Source: JAICYJ01 sp035695105 (GTDB lineage: Bacteria > Actinomycetota > Thermoleophilia > Gaiellales > JAICJC01). Taken from it: DNA of 64,000 nt. A model generated the notes under the pieces. It did no database searches, was not told where the DNA came from, and saw only the letters and a list, made by a program, of their open reading frames with translations. A program made the position numbers and the translations under genes. Below, piece after piece: positions 1-8,548 of the stretch. How positions within the stretch are numbered: position 1 is the first letter of the stretch; the number at the start of each line of letters is the position of its first letter. The DNA is taken from NCBI GenBank assembly GCA_035695105.1, contig DASSEV010000020.1, positions 1-64,000 on the forward strand, read 5' to 3'.

Positions 1-1
1 T

Positions 2-364
2 GCGACGAAAGCGATCAAACTCGACGGCTTCACCGGTCCCGACGAGCGGACCGGCGCGCAGATCATCGAGCGCGCGCTGCAGGAGCCGCTTCGCCAGCTG
101 GCCGAGAATGCCGGCCTGGAGGGCTCGGTCGTCGTCAACGAGGTGCGGGCCGCGAAGTCGGGCCAGGGCCTCAACGTCGACACCGGCGAGATCGTCGACC
201 TGGTCAAGGCGGGCATCATCGACCCGGCCATGGTGACGCGCTCGGCGCTGCAGAACGCGGCGTCCATCGCCAAGAACATCCTCACCACCGAGGCTGTCGT
301 GGCGGAGGCGCCCGAGAAGCCGGCTCCCGCCCCCATGGGCGGCGGCATGCCGGACATGATGTAG
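2..364 (+). CDS. groEL: 60 kDa chaperonin GroEL, C-terminal fragment
   Basis: This is the last 120 residues of the ATP-dependent barrel chaperonin, cut by the left window edge. The visible part holds the end of the intermediate and equatorial domains, including the stretch DTGEIVDLVKAGIIDPAMVT and the ALQNAASIA helix that close GroEL's equatorial domain. It ends in a short glycine/methionine tail (MGGGMPDMM), typical of actinobacterial GroEL. The reading frame is open from base 2 with no start inside the window. No groES is visible; it would lie upstream if present. A strong hairpin follows 24 bp after the stop, so the transcript probably ends there. Confidence 0.97.
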   Translation, partial: ATKAIKLDGFTGPDERTGAQIIERALQEPLRQLAENAGLEGSVVVNEVRAAKSGQGLNVDTGEIVDLVKAGIIDPAMVTRSALQNAASIAKNILTTEAVVAEAPEKPAPAPMGGGMPDMM

Positions 365-388
365 ATCGATCGCGATCTGCAAGTGGTA

Positions 389-414
389 CGGAGGGCGGCG
401 AAAGCCGCCCTCCG
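389..414 (+). terminator. Hairpin terminator after groEL
   Basis: An 11-bp perfect stem (389-399 with 404-414) is closed by a GAAA tetraloop. It starts 24 bp after the groEL stop. No clear T-run follows, as is common in very GC-rich genomes, so termination is inferred from position and stem strength. Confidence 0.75.
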
Positions 415-422
415 GCGTTCAT

Positions 423-447
423 GGGGTCAGGCCTCAGGCCTGACCCC
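423..447. repeat. Perfect 12-bp inverted repeat with 1-nt spacer
   Basis: The arms GGGGTCAGGCCT (423-434) and AGGCCTGACCCC (436-447) are exact reverse complements around a single C. It lies just beyond the groEL hairpin in a 258-bp gene-free stretch (365-622). The design is similar to the element at 54337-54367: long arms and a 1-nt spacer. Function is unknown; a dispersed intergenic repeat or cruciform/terminator element is possible. Confidence 0.6.
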
Positions 448-517
448 GTTGCCGACGGCGCCAGACGCCGCGCTTCAGCGGGGCGGCACCCTTCGGCTGC
501 TCACGTCCTTAACGACG

Positions 518-543
518 TCGAGGGCCCGCTCCCAGGCCCTCGA
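518..543. terminator. Possible terminator hairpin for the leftward membrane genes
   Basis: TCGAGGGCC (518-526) and GGCCCTCGA (535-543) form a 9-bp perfect stem with an 8-nt loop. It lies about 80 bp past the stop of the leftward gene ending at 623. It may terminate that transcript. The rest of the 365-622 gap shows no gene I can support. Confidence 0.4.
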
Positions 544-622
544 TCGAAACGCCCTGTGCGTGCCCCCTACCCGAGAAAGAGCCACGCGGTGTAGCTCCAA
601 CGTACACCGACCGCGGGCGCTG

Positions 623-1774
623 TCAAGGCGTGAACGTGCGCGGCCCGAACGTGACGAACACGAGCGCCGCGAGGAGCAGCGGCGAGGCCACCTTGACCAC
701 CGTGTCGATCCGCTCGTCGCGGCCCAGGTCTGCGAGCGCCCAGAAGAACGGGAACGCGACCATCCCGAACCGGCCCATCGAGACGATCAGCCCGCCGCTG
801 GTCGGCAGGATGATCATCAGGCCGGCGAAGATCAGGTACTCCCACGGCAGCCGCATCCGCCGCCAGCACCAGTACCACAGGCCGCACCAGAGCAGCGTGA
901 ACCCGACGTGGATGAAGTAGCGGAAGTGGCTGGCCGTGACCCCGTCCCAGAAGCCCTGCGCGAGCACGATCGGCAGCACCGACACGCCTCTGCCCCAGCC
1001 GCGCTTCTGCGCGTGCAGGCTCGCGAACGGGTCGCCGGTGCGCCAGTAGAGGTAGCCGAAGAACGCGAGCTCGGCGGCCGGCAGCAGGAGCAGCGGCAGG
1101 TACGCGCGCAGCTCGAGGCCGCGCTCCCGGTACCGGCGCCAGGCCAGCGCCGGGAACAGCGCGATGCCCGTGGGGCGGGCCAGCACCGCCAGGGCGCCGA
1201 CCGCCGAACCGCTCCACCACCGTCCGTGCCAGGTGAGCGCGAACGCGCCCAGCGCGCAGAGCAGGAACAGCGACTCGGCGTAGGGGAGCGAGAACACGAA
1301 CGTGAGCGGGAAGATGGCGAGGTAGAGCACCGTCCGTCGTGCCATCCCCTCGTCGAACCGGCGCTGCGTGATGCGGTAGAGCAGGCAGAGCGCGGCACCG
1401 AACATGCCCGACGAAAGCAGCGTGCCTGACACCGTCACCGGCCCGGGCAGCCAGGTGAACGGCGCCCACAGGATCGGGTAGAGCGGGAAGAACGCCGCGG
1501 TGTTGCCATGACCGATCGAGGGGTCGTAGCCGTGCAGGGCGATCCAGCGGTACCAGGTCGCGTCCCAGTCCGACAGCGGCGAGAACAGCGCGTTCCACGA
1601 GAACGCGGCGCCATGCGGGTGCCTGCTCGTCCAGCTCTGCATCGCGATCACCAGGTAGACGGCGGCGCGCGACCCCGCCCACACAGCCAGCGGATAGCCG
1701 AGTCCCCACAGCCGGCGCCTGGGTGCAGCCTCCGGCGCGGGCGCGGCCTCCGCCACCGCGGTCACTCCGGCCAT
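623..1774 (-). CDS. PIG-V-like / GT39-type membrane mannosyltransferase
   Basis: A 383-residue polytopic membrane protein of the GT-C fold. After the first membrane segment it shows the luminal motif SDWDATWYRWIALHGYDP, whose acidic residue followed by WYxxIAxxGY is the hallmark of PIG-V-like polyprenyl-phosphate-mannose-dependent transferases. About eight to ten hydrophobic segments follow. It probably adds mannose from a lipid donor to an extracytoplasmic glycan or lipid; the acceptor cannot be read from the sequence. The ATG at 1774 is chosen because it overlaps the end of the upstream PAP2 gene by 13 bp; reading further upstream only gives a shadow of that gene. The two genes form an operon. 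Confidence 0.8.
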   Translation of the reverse strand: MAGVTAVAEAAPAPEAAPRRRLWGLGYPLAVWAGSRAAVYLVIAMQSWTSRHPHGAAFSWNALFSPLSDWDATWYRWIALHGYDPSIGHGNTAAFFPLYPILWAPFTWLPGPVTVSGTLLSSGMFGAALCLLYRITQRRFDEGMARRTVLYLAIFPLTFVFSLPYAESLFLLCALGAFALTWHGRWWSGSAVGALAVLARPTGIALFPALAWRRYRERGLELRAYLPLLLLPAAELAFFGYLYWRTGDPFASLHAQKRGWGRGVSVLPIVLAQGFWDGVTASHFRYFIHVGFTLLWCGLWYWCWRRMRLPWEYLIFAGLMIILPTSGGLIVSMGRFGMVAFPFFWALADLGRDERIDTVVKVASPLLLAALVFVTFGPRTFTP

Positions 1775-2574
1775 CCCATGCGCCGCCAGAACCAGCGCAC
1801 CCCGAAGAACACCGCGGTCGCGTAGACGATGCCGATCAGCAGGTCGATGACGTAGTGGTTGCCGGTGTAGACGGCTGCGAAGCACTGCACGACCGGGTAG
1901 AGGAAGGCGAGCGCGGCCGTCCACCGCCAGCGGCTGTTCCACGCCAGCATCGCCAGGAACAGGAACACCAGCCACGAGTAGCCGCTGTGCAGCGACGGGA
2001 TGGCGGCGTACGGATTGCCGTCGACCAGGTGGTACAGCGGCCCCGAGTCGGTCGGCAGCGGCGAGTTCGCGGCCTGGACGCCGGCCGGATTGGCCACGTA
2101 GGGGATCAACCCCTTCAGGGACGCGGCCCATGGCGGCGCCGCGGGGTACAGCGCGAAGGTGAGGGCGCCGGCATAGCTCAGCGTCAGCAGCGTCGCTGCG
2201 AAGCGGTAGAACAGCGCCCGCCGTTTCAGCCACAGCACGAAGGCGAGCGTCGGTGGCACGATGAAGTGGATCCGCGTGGCCGCTGAGAGCGCCTGGTCGT
2301 ACCACATCAGGTGGCCCTTCCACAGCCAGTCCTGCAGCACGACGGTGGGCACGCGGCCGAAGAACATGGCCTTCTCGACGTCGAGGTGCGGCGTGTAGTA
2401 CGGCGAAGGATGCACCGTGTGCGCGAGTCCGCGACACTCCTCGTACCAGACGATCAGCAGGACGAAGGGAACGAAATCGAGCATGAACCGCCGGCCCCGC
2501 CCGATCACGAGCGCGGGGGCGAGCAGCACCAGCAGGTAGCGGTCGGGCGTGAGCGACAGCCCGAAGGTGAGCAC
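1762..2574 (-). CDS. PAP2-family membrane phosphatase (inositolphosphotransferase-like)
   Basis: A six-membrane-segment phosphatase/phosphotransferase of the PAP2 superfamily. The active-site motifs are visible: AAIPSLHSGYS (second block, catalytic His) and GNHYVIDLLIG (third block, His and Asp). This PSLHSGxS form resembles the PAP2 subgroup that includes inositol phosphorylceramide synthase and actinobacterial lipid-phosphate enzymes. The start is uncertain. Convincing hydrophobic sequence extends upstream to about 2628, but the nearest standard start codon is the GTG at 2574 used here. The true start may abut or overlap the divergent gene starting at 2635. It is first in a two-gene operon with the mannosyltransferase, suggesting joint envelope glycolipid synthesis. 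Confidence 0.75.
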   Translation of the reverse strand: MLTFGLSLTPDRYLLVLLAPALVIGRGRRFMLDFVPFVLLIVWYEECRGLAHTVHPSPYYTPHLDVEKAMFFGRVPTVVLQDWLWKGHLMWYDQALSAATRIHFIVPPTLAFVLWLKRRALFYRFAATLLTLSYAGALTFALYPAAPPWAASLKGLIPYVANPAGVQAANSPLPTDSGPLYHLVDGNPYAAIPSLHSGYSWLVFLFLAMLAWNSRWRWTAALAFLYPVVQCFAAVYTGNHYVIDLLIGIVYATAVFFGVRWFWRRMGWPE

Positions 2575-2634
2575 CTGCGCCCCGAGCGCGATCAGGAACG
2601 CGACGAACGCGAGGATGGCGGTGGGGCGGTCGAT

Positions 2635-4053
2635 GTGGGCTCGTGGTGGCCCCCAGCGCTGGCCGCCGTGCTCGCGGCCGCCCTCGCCGCCGCCGTCCGC
2701 CTGCCGTTCGTCCGCGCCCCGCTGACCGCCGACGAGGGCGGGTACGGCGAGGTCGCCCGCCTGTGGGCCGGCGGCGCTCGCCTGTACGACCAGGCGTGGG
2801 TCGACCGCCCCCAGGGGCTGCTGCTGGTGTTTCGGGCGATACTGCATGTGGAGAATGGCTCGACGGCCGCGATCCACGTGGCCGCCGCCGTGGTCGGGGC
2901 GCTGGTGGTCGTGGCCGTTATGGCCCTTGCGCACCGGACGGCGGGCAGAATACCTGCGATAGCCGCCGGCCTGCTCCTGGCCACGCTCGGAGCGTCGCCG
3001 CTGATCGAGTCGTTCACGCTGTCCGGGGAGCTGCTCGCCTCCCTTCCCGCCGTGCTCTCGCTGCTCGCCTTCGTCGCATACCTGCGCCGCGGCGGTGCCG
3101 TCTGGCTCGTCGTCTGCGGGCTGCTGACCGGCGCCGCGGTGCTGCTGAAGCAGTCGGGGTTCGACGGCGGCCTGGCCGCTGTCGTCTACCTGCTGGCCTG
3201 CCGCAGGCGGGCCGGAGTGGCTCCTGCGGCCATGATCGTGGGGGCGGCGATCGTGCCCGTGGCGGTGGCGGCGATCAGCGCGCCGAGCTTCTCCGACTGG
3301 TGGTACGCGATGGTGACCTACCGCGGCCAGGGCGACTCGATCGTGTCGGGATCGCTGTCCGGCCGCCTGTCCCAGTTCTGGGATACCTTCCCGACCGCCG
3401 TGCGCGCGTTCGCGCCGCTGATCCTGCTCGGCGCCTACGGCTGGCGGCGCTCGCCGGTGCTGATGCGGATCTGGCTCGGCGCGGCCGGCCTGGCCGTGCT
3501 CGGCGGCGGCAACTTCCACGCCCACTACTACATCCAGCTTGCGCCGCCGGTGGCGGTGCTCGCGGGCGTCGGCGTGCAGCGCGTGCTCGACCGGCGGTCG
3601 GCCCTGGTGGCCGGGATCGCTGCCGGCCTCGCCGTGTGGTCGTTCTCCGCGGCGGTTCCGCTCTGGTTCGACTCGCCGGCGGCGCAGGCGCGCGCGGTCT
3701 TCCCGAACGACTCCCATCTCCAGTACGACGGTGAGATCGTCCGCTACGTGCGGGCGCACACGCGGCCCGGGCAGCGCATCTTCGTGATGTGGGCGGCGGC
3801 CAACGTGTACTACCTGGCCGACCGCCCGCCGGCCGTGCGGTACATGTGGTACCGCAACATCCAGGCGATCCCGGGCGCGCTGGGTGAGGTGCACCGGGCG
3901 CTGGCGGCTCCCGACCGGCCGGCCTTGGTGGTGGGCGAGCAGCCGCCGGGGAGCCTCGATCCCGGAGGCGAGACGGGCCGGCTGCTGCGCGAGCACTACC
4001 GGCTGGCGACCACCATCCACGGGGTGCCGATCTACCAGGCGCGAGATGGATGA
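2635..4053 (+). CDS. GT39/ArnT-like membrane glycosyltransferase
   Basis: A 472-residue GT-C type integral membrane protein. After an N-terminal membrane segment it has APLTADEGGYGEVARLW, with the Asp-Glu pair expected for lipid-sugar-dependent transferases, and then YDQAWVDRPQG, a DxPQG-type loop typical of the PMT/ArnT/GT39 superfamily. About ten hydrophobic segments precede a soluble C-terminal part with the YYLADRPPAVRYMWYRNI region. The GTG at 2635 follows a purine-rich stretch (GAGGATGG) and precedes the first hydrophobic segment. It diverges from the PAP2 gene, so the three genes probably serve one cell-surface glycan or glycolipid pathway. Donor and acceptor are not identifiable. Confidence 0.8.
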   Translation: MGSWWPPALAAVLAAALAAAVRLPFVRAPLTADEGGYGEVARLWAGGARLYDQAWVDRPQGLLLVFRAILHVENGSTAAIHVAAAVVGALVVVAVMALAHRTAGRIPAIAAGLLLATLGASPLIESFTLSGELLASLPAVLSLLAFVAYLRRGGAVWLVVCGLLTGAAVLLKQSGFDGGLAAVVYLLACRRRAGVAPAAMIVGAAIVPVAVAAISAPSFSDWWYAMVTYRGQGDSIVSGSLSGRLSQFWDTFPTAVRAFAPLILLGAYGWRRSPVLMRIWLGAAGLAVLGGGNFHAHYYIQLAPPVAVLAGVGVQRVLDRRSALVAGIAAGLAVWSFSAAVPLWFDSPAAQARAVFPNDSHLQYDGEIVRYVRAHTRPGQRIFVMWAAANVYYLADRPPAVRYMWYRNIQAIPGALGEVHRALAAPDRPALVVGEQPPGSLDPGGETGRLLREHYRLATTIHGVPIYQARDG

Positions 4054-4138
4054 TTCCACGACGCCTACCGGTCGCAGCCCCCACACGGTTGACAATCACC
4101 CGCAGTCAGGCGGTCAGACGTGCGGGGTCGTGGAATCA
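4051..4138. repeat. 12-bp inverted repeat bracketing a convergent gap
   Basis: TGATTCCACGAC (4051-4062) and GTCGTGGAATCA (4127-4138) are perfect reverse complements separated by 64 bp. The left arm includes the stop of the rightward gene and the right arm lies in the last codons of the leftward DUF1028 gene. It may act as a bidirectional terminator, though the loop is long. The 4054-4113 interior holds no gene. Confidence 0.35.
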
Positions 4139-5019
4139 ATCATCCGGCGAAGCGCCGCGACGGCGTCGTCGCTGAGCGGCAGCTCGCCGTGCGCGTGTAG
4201 CCACTCGACCAGCCGGATGGTGCCCGGCCGGCGGGCGATCAGCTGGCGCAGCTGCTCGAGGTCGCCGCCGCCGGCCCGCAGCATGGCGTCGAAGGCGAGC
4301 ACGTTCTGGTCGTGCGGCGCCAGTGCGCGCGCCCGCGCCGCGGAGTGCGCCGCAGCGTCGACCTCGCCGCGCTTCGCCGCCTCGGTGCCCTCGTTGACGA
4401 GCCGGTAGGCCTCGGCCACGTCGACCAGCCTGCGCAGCGCCTCGAGCGGCGCGCGGTCGTCGTCCACCCGCAGGTCGGTCTCGACGCCCTGCCACGGCTC
4501 GTCGGCGGGCTCGGCGCCGACGACGAGCAGGGCTGCCGACTGCCGGCCGCGGAAGTCCCCGCCCGCCGCTTCCGCCGCCTCGAGGGCGGCCAGGATGCGG
4601 CGCTCGAGCGAGCCCGGTGCTACCAGGTACGCCTCGCGCATCGCCTCGGGCACGCCCGGGCGGGCCATCATGTTCGCCTGGCAGCTGAGGCCGTCCCCCT
4701 GGACGTCTCCGGCGTCGGCGATCGTGTCGGCGCCGGTGAAGGCCGCGGTCGAGCCGTCGGCCGCGACCACGGCGACCTGGCGCTGCTCGCGCCGGCCGTC
4801 CTCGGCGCGGAGCGCCTGCAGCGCCTGGCCGGGCGACTCGCCGGACGCGAGGCGGTCGAGCAGCCGCGGGCCGTATCCGCGCTCGCTGAACGCCTGCGTC
4901 GCGACGGCGCCGACGCCCGCGCGGGCCCACGAGCAGACGGCGCCGACACCCATCACGCATGTCTGTACGCCCACTCCGAGACGGCCGTCGTCGCCCCAGG
5001 CCACGATCGAGTAGGTCAC
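4114..5019 (-). CDS. DUF1028 Ntn-hydrolase-like protein
   Basis: A 301-residue DUF1028 family member. The N-terminal ~200 residues carry the family pattern (MTYSIVAWGDDGRLGVGVQT, then GVGAVATQAFSERGYGPRLL and SCQANMMA), which is related to Ntn hydrolases. The start MTYSIVA is the family's normal start, and Thr2/Ser4 lie where a nucleophile could be exposed. The C-terminal 100 residues are alanine-rich helices (DAAAHSAARARALAPHDQNV, like a TPR pair) and are often present in this family. There is no signal peptide. Substrate unknown. The gene is single, convergent with the GT39 gene and divergent from the membrane protein at 5118. Confidence 0.85.
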   Translation of the reverse strand: MTYSIVAWGDDGRLGVGVQTCVMGVGAVCSWARAGVGAVATQAFSERGYGPRLLDRLASGESPGQALQALRAEDGRREQRQVAVVAADGSTAAFTGADTIADAGDVQGDGLSCQANMMARPGVPEAMREAYLVAPGSLERRILAALEAAEAAGGDFRGRQSAALLVVGAEPADEPWQGVETDLRVDDDRAPLEALRRLVDVAEAYRLVNEGTEAAKRGEVDAAAHSAARARALAPHDQNVLAFDAMLRAGGGDLEQLRQLIARRPGTIRLVEWLHAHGELPLSDDAVAALRRMIDSTTPHV

Positions 5020-5117
5020 GTCGCCAGCATAGTCCGCCCACCGCGCAGCAACCGGCTCAGCCCGGTTCGCGCAACCATACCGCTGCCGCCGGGCCGGTCA
5101 TCTACACTCCCGCCCGG

Positions 5118-7130
5118 TTGAACGCCGGCGCCATCCTCACCGCCCTGCTCGCGATGGTGATTCCGGGGGCCGGCGCGAGCCTCGCACTGCACCGGCCTGG
5201 GCAGGCCGGAATCCCCACGCGGCTCGCCCTCTGCTTCGGGCTCGGCTACGCCGTCTGCGCGTTGTGCGGCGTCGTGCTCGAGATCCTTCACGTGCTGCAC
5301 GCGTGGACCTACCTGCCGCTGCTCGCCGCCGTCACCGCCGCGCTGTGGCTGGTGGCCGTCCGGCGCGACGGGCTGCGCGCGCACGCGGCCGCGCTGCGCG
5401 CCGAGTTCACCGCGCAGCCGTGGCTGGAGGGCGCCGGCCTGGCCTCCATCCTCGTCTTCGCGCTCGTCCGCCTGCGCTTCTCGCCGCTGCTCAACTTCAG
5501 CATGTTCGGCCCCTGGAGGTACTGGGCCGACGGCATGGAGATCGCCGACGCCGGCCGCGTTCCGCACCAGACGCTGCAGTGGGGAGCCGCCTACACGCCC
5601 ACCGTCAGCAAGGTGGTCCTGAACAGCTACCAGGCGGGCATGAGCTACCTGATCGGCTCCCAGCCCCTGCCCGCGATGGGGGCGCTGCTCTGGGTGGCCG
5701 CCGTCGGCTTCGCCTGCGGGCTCTACGGCCTGGGCAGGGAGCTCGGCCTCCGCCGGCTCGCCATCCTGCTTCCGCTGCTCATGCTCGTGCTGGTGGACAA
5801 CGAGCTGCACCGCGACCTCGATGTCTACACCGCCGAGAACACCGGAAGGATGGCCGCGACCTGCGCGCTCCTGCTCGGCATCCGGGCGCTCCGCGGCCGC
5901 TCCGGCCGGGCCGAGCCGGTCGCCGCGGGCGTGCTGTTCGCCGTCGCCGCGGGCAGCCACGGGATCCCCGCATTCGTCCTGATGCTCGGCCTCGGCTGCT
6001 ACGCCGCCGCTCTGCTCGTCACCGGCCCGGTGCGAAGGCCCGTCATCCTGCGCCTCGCCGCCATCGTCGCCGTCGCCGTCGCCGTGTGGGGCGCGGCGCT
6101 CGGCCTCTCCGGCGGCGACGTGGGCTTCCAGGGTGCCAGCGGCACGAGCAAGTACGCCTCCTTCGGCGCCTCCAACGACCCCACGGCATCGCTGTTCAAC
6201 GGCCGGCTCGTCCACAAGACGACCGCGGACGGGCACTGGTACATCGCGCCGGAGAACCTCGTTCGCGGCTACGTCGCGAGCACGATCACCCGGCCCGCCG
6301 GCGACCTGGCGCTCGTCGGCGTCCCCATGGCCGCGATCCTGATCGCGCTGCTGATGCTGTGGCGGTTCCCGGATGAGCTGCGCCCGCTGGGCCTGTTCGC
6401 CGTGCTGCTCGGCGGGGTGATCGTCGCCATCGCGCTTGCCTTCTCGTACCGCTACGACACGTACATCCCCGGCACGTTCGGCCCGCACCGGCTCTATGAC
6501 TACGCCTGCCTGCTCGGCATCCTGGTCGTGCTGGGCTGCGCCGAGTGGGCGGTCGGGCTGCTCGGGCGCGTTCGCGTCTGGCTGCCGACCGCAGTCTGTG
6601 CGGCGGCCATCGCCCTCACCGCGGCAGGCGTTGCCTACGCGGGCGCCCCGGCCCGCCACGGCTGGCGGGAGAACGGCGACCGGGCCCTGCAGGTGACGAA
6701 CTGGGTCGATGCCAACGTCCCCTGCGGCTCGCGGCTGCTGGTCGACCGGCTGACGCTGGGGACGTTTGCGGCGCAGACCGGCCGCGTCAGCGTCGCCGAG
6801 GGGATGGGGCCCTACCTTCGTCCCTCCGAGCTGCACACGGTGCTCGACATCGTGCTCGGGGCGCACGCGTTCTTCCGCGACCCGGCGGCGCATCGCGCGT
6901 TCCTGCGGCAGGAGCGGGTCAACTACGTCGTCCTGCTGAAGGACGTGCGGATCGGCAGCATGGTGAACACGCTGGAGCAGGGCGTCGACCCGGCCGCCTT
7001 CCGGTCGCTGCCCTTCCTGCACCTGGTGCACAGCGACGACACCATGGACGTCTACCGTGTCGACGGAGCCCCGAGCAGCCCGGATCCGGATCCGCGCAAC
7101 TTCTCGGGGCTCGACTGCAGGCAGGCATGA
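5118..7130 (+). CDS. Large polytopic membrane protein, glycosyltransferase-like
   Basis: A 670-residue protein with about twelve hydrophobic segments in its first 500 residues and a soluble C-terminal region of about 150 residues. I do not recognise a specific family. The organisation resembles actinobacterial GT-C-like membrane proteins with a large extracytoplasmic tail, and the loop after the fourth segment has FGPWRYWADGMEIADAG, which could be a substrate loop. The TTG at 5118 is the first in-frame start ahead of hydrophobic sequence; ATG at 5154 is an alternative. The stop overlaps the start of the following secreted phosphoesterase by 4 bp (ATGA), so the two are translationally coupled. 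A role in surface glycan assembly is inferred from topology and neighbours only. Confidence 0.65.
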   Translation: MNAGAILTALLAMVIPGAGASLALHRPGQAGIPTRLALCFGLGYAVCALCGVVLEILHVLHAWTYLPLLAAVTAALWLVAVRRDGLRAHAAALRAEFTAQPWLEGAGLASILVFALVRLRFSPLLNFSMFGPWRYWADGMEIADAGRVPHQTLQWGAAYTPTVSKVVLNSYQAGMSYLIGSQPLPAMGALLWVAAVGFACGLYGLGRELGLRRLAILLPLLMLVLVDNELHRDLDVYTAENTGRMAATCALLLGIRALRGRSGRAEPVAAGVLFAVAAGSHGIPAFVLMLGLGCYAAALLVTGPVRRPVILRLAAIVAVAVAVWGAALGLSGGDVGFQGASGTSKYASFGASNDPTASLFNGRLVHKTTADGHWYIAPENLVRGYVASTITRPAGDLALVGVPMAAILIALLMLWRFPDELRPLGLFAVLLGGVIVAIALAFSYRYDTYIPGTFGPHRLYDYACLLGILVVLGCAEWAVGLLGRVRVWLPTAVCAAAIALTAAGVAYAGAPARHGWRENGDRALQVTNWVDANVPCGSRLLVDRLTLGTFAAQTGRVSVAEGMGPYLRPSELHTVLDIVLGAHAFFRDPAAHRAFLRQERVNYVVLLKDVRIGSMVNTLEQGVDPAAFRSLPFLHLVHSDDTMDVYRVDGAPSSPDPDPRNFSGLDCRQA

Positions 7131-8548
7131 GCGGCACGGCATACGACCCTCCCGGCGACACGGCGGCTCGCAGCACCGGCGCCGGCCGGCTGCGCGCGCT
7201 GCCGGTGCCCCTTCGCTACGGGCTGGCCGCTGCGGCGGCCGCGGTCGCCTGCCTGCTGTGGGTCGTCGGCGAGGGCGCCGGTGGACGATTTGCGCCCGTG
7301 CCGGCGTCCGCGTCCCCGCCGCCGGCGCCGCACCGGATACCGCTGCCCGACGCTGCGTCGGCGACGCCGATCAAGCACATCGTCTACATCATCAAGGAGA
7401 ACCGCACATACGACAACCTGTTCGGCCGCTTCCCCGAAGGCGACGGCGCAACAACCGGCGTCACATACGACGGGCGGGTCGTGCCGCTGACGAAGCTGCC
7501 GGACAAGCAAATCGATCTGCAGCACAACCACTCGTCGGCGGTGCAGGACATCAACGGCGGCCGCATGAACGGCTTCTCCCGCGTGCTGGACAAGGCCGGC
7601 GAGCGCACGATGAACGCGTACACAACGGCGTCGCCGGGCCAGCTGCCTGCCTATTGGGGATGGGCGAAGCGCTACGGCCTCGGCGATCGCATGTTCACCT
7701 CGGTGCCGAGCTCCAGCTATCCCAACCACCTGTACGCGGTGGCCGGCCAGTCCGACGGCGTCATCGACGGGCCCAGCATCGGCACCCGCTGGTGGGGGTG
7801 CGACGGCCCACCGGACGTGACCGTGCCGATCGCCGCGCAGGACACCATGTCGGTGGCCGGCCACAGGGACGTGTGTCTGAACATCCGCAGCGTCGCGGGC
7901 GTGATCAACGGCCGGCACGGCGTCTCCTGGGGAACCTACGGCGCCATGCCCGGGCAGCTCGGCTACGGCTGGGTCGCGCTCGACGCCGTCAAAGACGTCC
8001 GCGAGCGCGCCGACTGGGGGCGGCACTACGCACCGTGGCAGTGGTTCAGCTCCGACATCAAGCAGGGCTACCTGCCATCGATCAGCTGGATCACGCCGCC
8101 GTTCGACGAGAGCGACCACCCGGGCGGGCCATCGCTGTGCGCGGGAGAGAACTGGACGGCGAAGATGGTGAATGCGGTGGTGAGCTCGAAGTTCTGGAAG
8201 AGCACCGCGATCGTCATCGTCTGGGACGACTTCGGCGGGTTCTACGACCACGTCCCACCGCCGAACGTGGACCGGTTCGGGCTGGGCGTGCGGTCGCCGC
8301 TGCTGGTCATCTCGCCCTGGGCGAAGCGCGGGATCGACCACACCACGTACGACTTCACGTCCGTGATCAAGTTCGCCTCCGAGAACTTCGGCCTGCCGCT
8401 GCTCACCGCCCGCGAGCGCGAGGCGAACTCCCTGCGGTCCGCCTTCCAGTTCCGCCATCCGCTGCCGCGCTGGACGGCGCCCGTGCGGAGCTGCCCGAAC
8501 GTGAAGTTCGTGCAGAAGGAGGCGGACGGCTCGATCGACTACAGCTGA
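7127..8548 (+). CDS. Secreted phosphoesterase family protein (phospholipase C / acid phosphatase type)
   Basis: A 473-residue member of the PF04185 phosphoesterase family, which includes bacterial phospholipase C and AcpA acid phosphatase. A membrane anchor or signal segment lies at about residues 26-45. The family's first block is clear: IKHIVYIIKENRTYDNLFG, where Glu-Asn and the following Thr/Asp are metal/nucleophile positions. Later blocks are SSYPNHLYAVAGQS, SWITPPFDESDHPGG and IVIVWDDFGGFYDHVPPP, which supply the metal-binding Asp and His residues. It probably hydrolyses phosphate esters outside the membrane. The start overlaps the stop of the upstream membrane protein (ATGA). The 3' end overlaps the convergent M20 gene by 10 bp. 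Confidence 0.9.
   Translation: MSGTAYDPPGDTAARSTGAGRLRALPVPLRYGLAAAAAAVACLLWVVGEGAGGRFAPVPASASPPPAPHRIPLPDAASATPIKHIVYIIKENRTYDNLFGRFPEGDGATTGVTYDGRVVPLTKLPDKQIDLQHNHSSAVQDINGGRMNGFSRVLDKAGERTMNAYTTASPGQLPAYWGWAKRYGLGDRMFTSVPSSSYPNHLYAVAGQSDGVIDGPSIGTRWWGCDGPPDVTVPIAAQDTMSVAGHRDVCLNIRSVAGVINGRHGVSWGTYGAMPGQLGYGWVALDAVKDVRERADWGRHYAPWQWFSSDIKQGYLPSISWITPPFDESDHPGGPSLCAGENWTAKMVNAVVSSKFWKSTAIVIVWDDFGGFYDHVPPPNVDRFGLGVRSPLLVISPWAKRGIDHTTYDFTSVIKFASENFGLPLLTAREREANSLRSAFQFRHPLPRWTAPVRSCPNVKFVQKEADGSIDYS

Noticed and set aside
383..1429. Long rightward open frame of 348 codons
   Set aside because: It runs antisense to the membrane mannosyltransferase gene, is extremely rich in Arg, Glu and Gln, and shows no family motif. 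It is a shadow of the GC-biased real gene.
1775..2437. Upstream extension of the mannosyltransferase frame (to 604 codons)
   Set aside because: The extra 221 codons are an out-of-frame reading of the PAP2 gene and have no membrane or family pattern.
5016..7142. Leftward open frame of 708 codons antisense to the large membrane protein
   Set aside because: Low-complexity Arg/Gly/Asp composition, no hydrophobic segments, and complete overlap with a well supported coding region.
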